Source: Paraglaciecola hydrolytica
GTDB taxonomy: Bacteria > Pseudomonadota > Gammaproteobacteria > Enterobacterales > Alteromonadaceae
DNA length: 64,000 nucleotides
Direction of reading: 5' to 3'
Assembly (NCBI RefSeq): GCF_001565895.1
Contig: NZ_LSNE01000003.1
Location: forward strand, 241,428-305,427
A program made the translations under genes and the position numbers. Within the stretch, counting starts at the first letter, position 1; the number at the start of each line of letters is the position of its first letter. Below the pieces are notes generated by a model. The model saw nothing but the letters and a program-made list of their open reading frames with translations, did not search any database and was not told the DNA's origin. This document shows, one piece after another, positions 29,501-36,660 of this stretch.

Positions 29501-29585
29501 GCTAGTAGGTAAAAAAATGCAGAGCTTTAATACTGCAATACAAGGGGTACTGTTCAGTGTCAGACAGGGACAATATATAAGCTAA
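26511..29585 (+). CDS. Hybrid histidine kinase with 7TM-DISM sensor (BarA-like output)
   Basis: A 1024-residue inner-membrane sensor. Order: signal peptide, a 7TMR-DISM periplasmic domain (about 35-165), seven membrane segments (about 180-375), a coiled coil, HisKA with phospho-His438 in MSHEIRTPLNAILG, HATPase (LLGNALKFTD, DTGIGI, GTGLGL), a degenerate receiver-like stretch (about 670-785), a true receiver with Asp851 in LILMDVQMP, and a terminal Hpt-like domain from about 932. The Hpt end reads LDYTGVARLHKLCDAIE, which lacks the HKLHG phosphoacceptor segment of BarA and looks like an internal deletion of ~20 residues. Partner regulator is not in the window. The ligand of the DISM domain is unknown. 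Confidence 0.88.
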   Translation: MPDFIQRFILLCCFISSSQVFAQSTVQLISTDKSSRLAVQLQVYYEPEVQLSVQEVSKNIDKFAWHSGDNPNYGFSNKGLWLYTTISNVTDVEKWVVDVAFSQLDKVDIYLLLDGEILAQVKQGKERFNQHYRLPTIKAALPYAQTIDLFVRIESRHSSLIAPVDIQTHDRHERTNFYDTLIWGLFYGALLILAIYNLIIYFGIREKSLLAYVAYIASAILWQFVWSGHSHLIMPEGFSRWENQHTDLIFVIIAITSGIFSWVFLDISKNAPKSMHVVRACIVILLILGLCSVVNLFPPFWQATLVYIVCLVAISSYTCAGFEAYNNHFNAARYYIFAWSIVTTTALIGMLSLSGVFPSNFFTTYCFQFGVFIEAGLFSLALMDKNRHQLEQEIDQATDDLRNNIVLVEEQNVRLDIARKEAINASNVKSQFLANMSHEIRTPLNAILGFSKELHSAELSAEKQEQVSIINAAADNLLSIVNDVLDFSKIEAGKLRINNHPFSPTQIIEDLISVMAKSAHLKNLEFIYDLSPLPEKLIGDSFRIKQILNNLLGNALKFTDHGHIGLSVKGTFLEHGMYELTLKIEDTGIGISREDRRKLFAAFSQVDDALSRSYQGTGLGLVICQELVKLMRGDLSLHSTVGQGSTFTVTLRTNLLNAKLALRPDSEWRNKKVVFYDPIPHSRFCGVKLLKNLGAVVTGVESLAFLRQLNDKYDMVFICVPGNKENDLPNVLEATRQMSCQQAIILYSGINSLSNRSDLSQYFDHKLRLPLTMSRLTNLLHLPQTSPIDAIQLQLANLPKARVLAVDDMEMNLRLLTTWFKNTKLQLTLAYSGKDAVLQCYENEFDLILMDVQMPHMDGIETTKRIRQTELNLGTPIIAVTAHAFKEEQDKLLASGMDDYLPKPLNLSDLIDLIIRWCQQIEETPQELAHFDWSLAMTRANQNEAAAIDILEQFVKQLPGLASNIEQCFQALDYTGVARLHKLCDAIESALKRQQYELVGKKMQSFNTAIQGVLFSVRQGQYIS

Positions 29586-29687
29586 TCTGCATATTTATCC
29601 AGCAAACAAACTAACTACACTGGTAAGTGACGTTATTTTTAGATAACAATAGCGGATTAGATCAACCTGTCTTCGAGATAATATATC

Positions 29688-31310
29688 GTGCCGCTCAAAG
29701 CCTATTCCTTCCATCATCCCTTGGCCTTTTGGGCAGGTTGTATCTTTATCACTTTGGGAGTGTTATCGCACCTTCCCATGTTTGAACATGCCTCGCATAT
29801 GAATTATCAAATGGTTGGCATGCCAATGGACAATACAATGTTAGTTGGTATGGCTTTGATCCCCTTGGGTTTGTTACTTGCCTGCTACGGACTGATGCCA
29901 AGACTGGCCTTATTACGTGTTGGTAACCATACTGACGCCATTCATTTCCATGTGGCTGATCGCAGCCCACTTAATTACCAGCACTGCACCTTGGTAATTG
30001 CCTTACTCATTGCGGTGATTGTCGATGTAATGAAACCCGCCACCCTGGGTTTTGTTATGCCGGGAATGGTAGATGAGTATGAACTTGATCCAGACTCTAT
30101 CGGTATTTTGCCTTTGGTAGCCCTCACCGGTACAGCCCTCGGTTCAATCATTTGGGGACAAATGGCAGATAAACTGGGGCGTCGTGCTGCGATATTGCTC
30201 TCTGCGCTGATGTTTATCGGCACATCCATTTGTGGTGCTATGCCAAGTTTTGAATGGAATTTGGTGATGTGCTTCTTGATGGGTTTATCCGCAGGCGGTT
30301 TATTACCTATTACCTTTACCCTGATGGCTGAGATGATCCCCGCCCAGCATCGCGGCTGGTTGTTAGTGGCTTTAGGAGGTTTAGGTACATCCGCTGGTTA
30401 TCTGGCAGCATCAGGCGCCGCCGCAATACTGGAGCCACTTTTTAGTTGGAGGGTATTATGGATGTTAGGATTACCCACTGGCATCCTGGTGATCATTCTC
30501 AATCGCTTCATACCTGAATCACCACGTTTTTTAGCCAATGCCGGACTTGGTAAAGAAGCCCGTGCCATACTCGCCCAATACAACGGCGAAATCGATAGTC
30601 ATGAAAGCGATATAGTGCAAAAAAAGGATGTAGAGTCACATGGATTTATGCGTAGTATTATGGACTCTTATGCAGCTATCACTTTAGGTTTATTGGGAGT
30701 AGGCATTGCTTGGGGCGTAGTAACCTTCGGTTTTTTATTGTGGCTGCCAACCAATTTAAGAGAAATGGGCATGAGTGCAGAAGCCACTAATCTGCTATTA
30801 ACCCAGTCGGGTCTGTTTGCGCTGCCTGGTATTATGCTGGTGATCTGGCTTTACCATCATTGGAGCAGCGTTAAAACCTTGGTATTGTTTGTCGTACTGA
30901 CAGCCATCAGTTTATCGTTATATGGTCTATTTGAATGGACGGGAACCCTGTCCAGCGACAAGATAATATTTGCCACCGCGTGTTTATTAGTGAGTTCTAG
31001 TGGGGTAATAGCCATGTTGATCCCTTACGCTGCCGAAATTTACCCTGTGCACTTAAGAGGATCGGGTTCAGGCATAGTGGCAGCCAGTTCTAAATTTGGC
31101 GGCATTTTAGGTGCTATGATGGGCATTATCGGTGTGTTTAATAGTCTGGCATCCGCCGCGTTACTGATCGCTATTCCACTGATGTTGTTTGCGCTGGTAC
31201 TGCTTAAAAGTGGGATTGACACCCGTGGCCGCCGACTCGAAGATATTCATGCCGAATTTGTTAATAAGTCAAACAATAACGTCAGGGCTGAGCAGCCCGA
31301 TCAACAATAA
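29688..31310 (+). CDS. MFS transporter
   Basis: Major facilitator superfamily carrier of 540 residues with about 12 core membrane segments plus an N-terminal pair (FWAGCIFITLGVLSHLPMF and a second near 50-70). The loop 2-3 motif is GQMADKLGRRAAIL, and ESPRFLANAG near the middle is typical of the sugar or aromatic-acid/H+ symporter groups. PYAAEIYPVHLRGSGSGI is the late family motif. The GTG start has weak ribosome-binding sequence. Its 3' end overlaps the convergent DUF2982 gene by 29 bases. Substrate unknown. Confidence 0.85.
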   Translation: MPLKAYSFHHPLAFWAGCIFITLGVLSHLPMFEHASHMNYQMVGMPMDNTMLVGMALIPLGLLLACYGLMPRLALLRVGNHTDAIHFHVADRSPLNYQHCTLVIALLIAVIVDVMKPATLGFVMPGMVDEYELDPDSIGILPLVALTGTALGSIIWGQMADKLGRRAAILLSALMFIGTSICGAMPSFEWNLVMCFLMGLSAGGLLPITFTLMAEMIPAQHRGWLLVALGGLGTSAGYLAASGAAAILEPLFSWRVLWMLGLPTGILVIILNRFIPESPRFLANAGLGKEARAILAQYNGEIDSHESDIVQKKDVESHGFMRSIMDSYAAITLGLLGVGIAWGVVTFGFLLWLPTNLREMGMSAEATNLLLTQSGLFALPGIMLVIWLYHHWSSVKTLVLFVVLTAISLSLYGLFEWTGTLSSDKIIFATACLLVSSSGVIAMLIPYAAEIYPVHLRGSGSGIVAASSKFGGILGAMMGIIGVFNSLASAALLIAIPLMLFALVLLKSGIDTRGRRLEDIHAEFVNKSNNNVRAEQPDQQ

Positions 31311-31983
31311 CCTGTTGCTGGCATTGTTGCAGTAGTTGTACAAAGGCATGTTCGCTGCGATCTAATTCACTGCCAGCGATATAAAGATCAAAGCCTAATC
31401 GTTGCCGCAATTTTTGCATACGATTCGCCAACATGGCCTGAATACCCGTATAAATCAGGCCATCGCTGTCTTTAAAACGGTCATCCTCCAATAAATCATT
31501 ACCATAACAATTACCGGTTTTACATTGCAGTTGATGTTCTGCACCCAAGCCATAAAGCAACAAGGGCCGTTGCTCCATCAATATATTGGTCATTAAACGT
31601 GGTGAAATAGAAGTTAACAAAGGTTGATATGATTTAAGTTTAATGCCCACCATCGCCAGCTCATTTTGCTCAACACCTTGGGTAATTCGTGGCACGGCAA
31701 TACGTTGAATATCCTGCCAACCAAGCTGCCAACCGCCATTTTTATGTTGATAATGAATATGTTGACGAGATAGTACAAAGCTATGTTGAGGTTCACGGTA
31801 TTTAAAAAATGCCACCAACAAAGTCACTAAAGATAAACTGACTAACAATATTCCTGGTACATAAAAAATTGTGGGTAACCACAACAAGATTTGAGTGGCA
31901 GTAAACAAACCGACGACGCCTAACAAGGTGGTAGTTAGCACATTACGTTTAGTGGCACGACGAATTTCAATGAGTTCTTGCAT
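31282..31983 (-). CDS. DUF2982 family membrane protein
   Basis: A 233-residue protein with two N-terminal membrane segments (about residues 16-60: VLTTTLLGVVGLFTATQILL and VPGILLVSLSLVTLLVAFF), followed by a soluble domain. The composition and length match DUF2982, known from Shewanella, Vibrio and Alteromonas relatives and without assigned function. A CKTGNC pair of cysteines lies near residues 157-162. A 40-residue membrane protein gene and an RND pair lie upstream on the same strand. Confidence 0.75.
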   Translation of the reverse strand: MQELIEIRRATKRNVLTTTLLGVVGLFTATQILLWLPTIFYVPGILLVSLSLVTLLVAFFKYREPQHSFVLSRQHIHYQHKNGGWQLGWQDIQRIAVPRITQGVEQNELAMVGIKLKSYQPLLTSISPRLMTNILMEQRPLLLYGLGAEHQLQCKTGNCYGNDLLEDDRFKDSDGLIYTGIQAMLANRMQKLRQRLGFDLYIAGSELDRSEHAFVQLLQQCQQQVIVDRAAQP

Positions 31984-32000
31984 AACTTATTCTTATAGGC

Positions 32001-32123
32001 TCAGAGCCAAAACCAAGTAAACACAAAATACATGATAATGCCCCACAGTAAAATTAAACGCCAACGCTGACAGTAGCTACAATCCGATTTCCACCATGAT
32101 TTTTTGTCTGACTGTTTTGCCAT
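32001..32123 (-). CDS. Small 40-residue membrane protein
   Basis: An open frame too short for most gene callers, between the DUF2982 gene and the RND permease on the same strand. It encodes a polar, lysine-rich N-terminus (MAKQSDKKSWWKSDCSYCQR) with a CxxC pair, then one hydrophobic segment of about 18 residues (LILLWGIIMYFVFTWFWL) ending directly at the stop. This is a tail-anchored layout. There is no strong Shine-Dalgarno sequence. Spacing to both neighbours fits an operon: 17 bases to the DUF2982 start and 33 from the RND stop. Function unknown. Confidence 0.5.
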   Translation of the reverse strand: MAKQSDKKSWWKSDCSYCQRWRLILLWGIIMYFVFTWFWL

Positions 32124-32156
32124 TGTCGTAACGCTAATCCTAATTACAGATATTAC

Positions 32157-35100
32157 TTAAGCTAAAACGGGGGTGTTACGCCGATAGATTAAGGCTATTA
32201 CCAAGGGAGTAAAGATCAAGGATAGTATAACTGAAAAGCCCACTCCGCCAGCTAACACTACCGCTAACGGTGGCCAAAAGGTACCCTCGCTAAATAATAA
32301 TAAGGGAATAAAGCCGCCAACCGTGGTAAATGTGGTGGAGAGTATATGCCGGCTACATCCCATCACTTCAGTCACTATATGGGGCACACTACCCCCTTTT
32401 GCCATAGGGTTAGCATTGATCGCCGCAATCACTACTATCGAGCCATTAATCGCCACACCAATTAAACCCGCGCAACCAAGCAGTGGGTTAAAACCTATAG
32501 GTAAACCTGACAACCATAAACTAAACATGCCCATACCAACCGACAAAATAGCCACAGTACCAATGACTAGAGCTAAACGCAGACTGCTAAAAGATAAAAT
32601 CAAAGTAGTGATCATCAGTACCAATAATACTGGCGTATAAGTAGCGAGTTGGCCTAGCGCTTCTTGCTGTTTGTCGGCATCTCCGGCCAACTTAAGTTTA
32701 TAACCTTTGGGCAAGCTAAAACCCATGTCTTTGAGTTTTTGCTCTACCTGCTTACTCACATCAATGGCAGTAGCGTCTGGCAAAAGATAGGCTTCAACAT
32801 TATTGACCCGTTCACCGTTAAGCCGCGTTATTCCTGCAATACTTGGACGTAAAACAAAATCGCCCAAGGCAGCAACTGGCAGCCAATTGGCCTGATTGGT
32901 TGGCGAGTTTACGCTTGTGGCTGGCTGGCTTAAGGGTAGAGCCTGCACAGCAGCAAGTGAATCACGTTGTTGCTGAGCCACTCTGATACGGATAGGAATT
33001 TCTTCACTACCTTCCAAAATAGAGCCGCCCACCTTGCCATCTAAGGCAAGTTGCAATTGCTGCGCAACATCCACCAGCGACAGGGCAACTAATTGGCTAT
33101 TGTCACGTTTAGCATCCAGCACCAATTCCGAATCACCTAAGGTTATCGACGCAACACTTTGACTAATGCCGGGCACTTGCGACATAGCTAAACGCACTTG
33201 TTCACCCAGTTGATTTAACATTTCGATATCTGGGCCAAGTATTTTAAAGCCCACTGGCGCTGAGATAGGAGGCCCCTGACCAAAAGCACGTACCACAAAT
33301 CGAGCGTTGGGATACTGTGCATCAAGACTTTGCTGTAATTCACCAATAAGTTTTTTAGCGGCGGTAACACTGTTTACACTCACCACGGCATTGGCAAAAT
33401 GCGGAGAGTTATCCCTAGTCATCACTTGATTGTAATATACCGAAGGAGCTGAGCCGCCGACTAACCAAGTGATCTGTTTTACGCCATCTAGATTGGTTAT
33501 AAACTGATTGGCATCTTGCACCATCACTTCGGTTTGTTTGATAGGAGTACCCTCAGGCATCCACAGGTACACCTCAAATTGATCCCGATCAGCACTCGGG
33601 AAAAACACATTACCAAGCTGCGTTGCTAAGACAAAACCCGATAAAGCAAAGATAACTGTCACACTAATGCCGAGCAGCGGACGTTTAATCGCGCGTTCGA
33701 GTAAGGTTTTAAATTGCAAACTCACTTGGGGTAACTGAATGCCTTGTTGATACCAGCGCGCCTGTTCTTTTGCAGCACCTCTGGGTAACAAACGAGCCGC
33801 CAAGGCCGCAATAATCGACAATGAAATAAATAACGAGCCAAGCAAAGCCATCACCACACTAATGGCGATAGAACCAATAAAATCACCTATATTGCCGGGC
33901 AACAAAAATATCGGCATAAAACCCAAGATGGTAGTCAACGTAGATGCCAATAGCGGCACAAACAAATGGCGAACGCTGCTCACCAGTGCATCAAGTCGTG
34001 ACATGGCGGTTTCGGCCAACTTGGCGCGGATTTCATCGGTAATTACAATGGCATTATCAATTAACAAACCGATGGCAATGATGATGCCAAATATCGACAT
34101 TTGATGAATTTGTTCACCATAAAAACTAAGCGAAAAAACGGCAAAACTGGCACACAAGGGCAACGACAAACCTACTATCCATGAGGCACGCAAACCCATA
34201 AAAAGCAGCACCACAGCCATCACTACCAGACAGCCCAATAACAGATTTTTCACCAGCTCAGACAAACGTTGCTCGGTGTAGATGTTTTGCTCAAAAACAA
34301 TTTCCGCAGTCACCGTCGCGCCAAATTGTTGATTAAAACCTAATAGTGTTTCTTTGGCATTAGTAGTCCATTTGTCCACTCGCACTGTGCTCTGCATTCG
34401 AGCCGCCACAAATACCACCTGCTCACCATTAACCAACGCCATATCGTTAACCGGCGTGCGCCAGCCGCGATTCACCTCTGCCACATCACCCAAACGTAAA
34501 AACTGCCCTTGCTGATCAGATTTGAGTGGTAACTGACGAATACGCTCTAAACTATCGAGTTCATCGGCCACCTGCAAACGTGTCTCGTAACCAGCACTAC
34601 GTAATACGCCCGCCGGCACTTTAGGATCAGCGGCCTGCACGATACTGCTGGCTTGAGCGATATTGAGGCCCGCCGCATGCAACTCCTGAGGATCGATAGT
34701 GACGTTTATTTCTTCTTGCAACCCACCATACATCCTGACTAGCTCGGTGCCCGGCACATTGCGTACTCTGTCGGCAAGCTCATCGGCCATGCGACTGACC
34801 ATCGTCATGGGCGTGGCATAACCTTGAGTCGGTTTTAATGCCAACAACATGGTAAAAGAAGTAGCACCGCGACGTTCATCTAATAAGGGACTGCCGGCAC
34901 CTTGTGGAAATTTTTGACTGGCATTGCCTAAGGCCTGGCGGATCTTTGAGAAAATTTGCTCGTTATTCGTGTTATCTACCCTAGCTTGTAGTTCTAAGGT
35001 AATGACAGAAATACCCGAACGTGAAGTCGAGCGAATTTCGTGAATTTCAAATAATTGACGCAATTCGTCTTCAATTACATCTGTGACTAAGGCTTCAACC

Positions 35101-35303
35101 CGCTCGGCTGAGGCCCCATTATAAGGCGTGATCACTAGCGCATTGCGGGTATCAATACGAGGATCTTCTAAGCGAGGTAAGTTCATCACTGCCGATAAAC
35201 CCGCCACCAAGATCACCATTATGCTCAGGCTCAATAAATGCCCATTGCGAAAAAACACACTAAACCAGGGTGACTTACTCGTAGAATGTAAAGACTGACT
35301 CAT
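32157..35303 (-). CDS. RND efflux permease (AcrB-like family)
   Basis: Inner-membrane proton-driven exporter of 1048 residues with 12 membrane segments and two large periplasmic loops. N-terminal VFFRNGHLLSLSIMVILVAG is the first membrane segment. The fourth segment reads IAIGLLIDNAIVITDE, so the AcrB Asp pair is Asp-Asn here, and the tenth reads IGVAINGSIVV without the AcrB lysine. These are features of a divergent RND subgroup. Its start overlaps the stop of the fusion-protein gene by four bases, so the two form one unit. No outer-membrane channel gene is adjacent. Confidence 0.9.
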   Translation of the reverse strand: MSQSLHSTSKSPWFSVFFRNGHLLSLSIMVILVAGLSAVMNLPRLEDPRIDTRNALVITPYNGASAERVEALVTDVIEDELRQLFEIHEIRSTSRSGISVITLELQARVDNTNNEQIFSKIRQALGNASQKFPQGAGSPLLDERRGATSFTMLLALKPTQGYATPMTMVSRMADELADRVRNVPGTELVRMYGGLQEEINVTIDPQELHAAGLNIAQASSIVQAADPKVPAGVLRSAGYETRLQVADELDSLERIRQLPLKSDQQGQFLRLGDVAEVNRGWRTPVNDMALVNGEQVVFVAARMQSTVRVDKWTTNAKETLLGFNQQFGATVTAEIVFEQNIYTEQRLSELVKNLLLGCLVVMAVVLLFMGLRASWIVGLSLPLCASFAVFSLSFYGEQIHQMSIFGIIIAIGLLIDNAIVITDEIRAKLAETAMSRLDALVSSVRHLFVPLLASTLTTILGFMPIFLLPGNIGDFIGSIAISVVMALLGSLFISLSIIAALAARLLPRGAAKEQARWYQQGIQLPQVSLQFKTLLERAIKRPLLGISVTVIFALSGFVLATQLGNVFFPSADRDQFEVYLWMPEGTPIKQTEVMVQDANQFITNLDGVKQITWLVGGSAPSVYYNQVMTRDNSPHFANAVVSVNSVTAAKKLIGELQQSLDAQYPNARFVVRAFGQGPPISAPVGFKILGPDIEMLNQLGEQVRLAMSQVPGISQSVASITLGDSELVLDAKRDNSQLVALSLVDVAQQLQLALDGKVGGSILEGSEEIPIRIRVAQQQRDSLAAVQALPLSQPATSVNSPTNQANWLPVAALGDFVLRPSIAGITRLNGERVNNVEAYLLPDATAIDVSKQVEQKLKDMGFSLPKGYKLKLAGDADKQQEALGQLATYTPVLLVLMITTLILSFSSLRLALVIGTVAILSVGMGMFSLWLSGLPIGFNPLLGCAGLIGVAINGSIVVIAAINANPMAKGGSVPHIVTEVMGCSRHILSTTFTTVGGFIPLLLFSEGTFWPPLAVVLAGGVGFSVILSLIFTPLVIALIYRRNTPVLA

Positions 35304-36466
35304 AAAACTGACTCGTTGCTTTTATGACTTGTTTTATTGACTAGCAGCTTAGCTTGCACCAGCTGACCTGGGACCAGTTTATGGATGCCATGCACCACGA
35401 TGTTTGCCTGATCTGCAAGCGCACCACTTACATAAACCTTATCGTCATCAACGTAATGTATTTCGACTAACTTTGAGACCAATTGCTGCTGACCCTGCTC
35501 ATTTGACTCAACCACAAATAGGCTCCACAAACCGCGCACTCCACTAATGAGTGCACTTCTTGGCACCCATACCCCTTGGATATCTATCTGTTGTTTGCGC
35601 ACTAGATTAAGTAAATCCCCCGTCAATAAGCCATTGGTATTGGAGTCTAAACTAAAGATCACATCTACCGTGCGGGTCGCCAGTTTACGCTGTTGACCGA
35701 CCGAGAACACGGTGGCAAACACGGTTTGTTGGCCAAACAATAACTGACTACTTTCACCTACCGAAAATAGCTGCGCCGCACTGGCTGGTAAGGCAAAACG
35801 AGCCTGCAATAAACCTTGTTGCTGTACCACAAAGACACCTTGCCCGGCTGCCACTACAGCCCCTTGATCGATAGCACGGCTGACAACCATGCCTGCATAA
35901 GGCGCGATGAGTTTTGATTTATCCAACTCAAGCTCTAAACTCGCTTTACGCGCCTTAATTTCGGCAACTAATGCCATCGCAGCCGTGGTGGATTCGCGCA
36001 CTTCATCTAAACGCTGGCTGGATTCAAGATTTTTATTCACTAACTCAGTTACGCGTTTTTCCGACAAACTAGCCAAACGTGAATCTGCCTGCACACGAGT
36101 AAGCGTGGCATTAATTTCATCAATGCTTGCGATTATCCTTTGCTGATCTTGTACCGCCAATAATTGCCCAGCGACCACACTTTGCCCTTCATCCACTAAT
36201 ATTTGGACAACCTCACCACCGCGGTCAAAACCAATAACAGACTGTTGCAAGGCCTCGACTTGGCCAACGGCCATGCTGTTTTCGCTATATTGTTGTGTTA
36301 GACGAATTGGCATAACATCAACTTGTTGAAGGTGGCTTGTAGACACACTCGCTGCTACCTGAGCATTACCCGACATCATCATTAAGCCAATTAGGGCAAT
36401 AAAGGGCACAACAATAATCAGCAAGAATATTGTTTGGTTAGATTTAAGTAATGTGGCGGTTTTCAT
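35300..36466 (-). CDS. RND efflux periplasmic adaptor (membrane fusion protein)
   Basis: HlyD/AcrA-type adaptor of 388 residues, partner of the downstream permease. It has an N-terminal membrane anchor (about residues 14-34), a lipoyl half GFDRGGEVVQILVDEGQSVVAGQLLAVQD near 80-108, a helical hairpin (about 110-185), and the second half with APYAGMVVSRAIDQGAVVAAGQ. No lipobox cysteine is visible, so it is probably anchored by its N-terminal helix. It is transcribed divergently from the metalloprotease gene. Confidence 0.9.
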   Translation of the reverse strand: MKTATLLKSNQTIFLLIIVVPFIALIGLMMMSGNAQVAASVSTSHLQQVDVMPIRLTQQYSENSMAVGQVEALQQSVIGFDRGGEVVQILVDEGQSVVAGQLLAVQDQQRIIASIDEINATLTRVQADSRLASLSEKRVTELVNKNLESSQRLDEVRESTTAAMALVAEIKARKASLELELDKSKLIAPYAGMVVSRAIDQGAVVAAGQGVFVVQQQGLLQARFALPASAAQLFSVGESSQLLFGQQTVFATVFSVGQQRKLATRTVDVIFSLDSNTNGLLTGDLLNLVRKQQIDIQGVWVPRSALISGVRGLWSLFVVESNEQGQQQLVSKLVEIHYVDDDKVYVSGALADQANIVVHGIHKLVPGQLVQAKLLVNKTSHKSNESVL

Positions 36467-36660
36467 ACGATTCCCTGCGGTGGAGATAAATAAAATTACT
36501 CAAAAACAATACTAGACTGCTGAGTGTGATAATAGCATAGCGTTTAATCAAAATTCTGAGAAGTATTATTTTTTGGCTTTTAGGGGATCACCGCTACACC
36601 ATTACCAGGTGAAGAAATTGCTTTCGAGGATATTTTATCAATAACCATAAGTTAGTTTTA

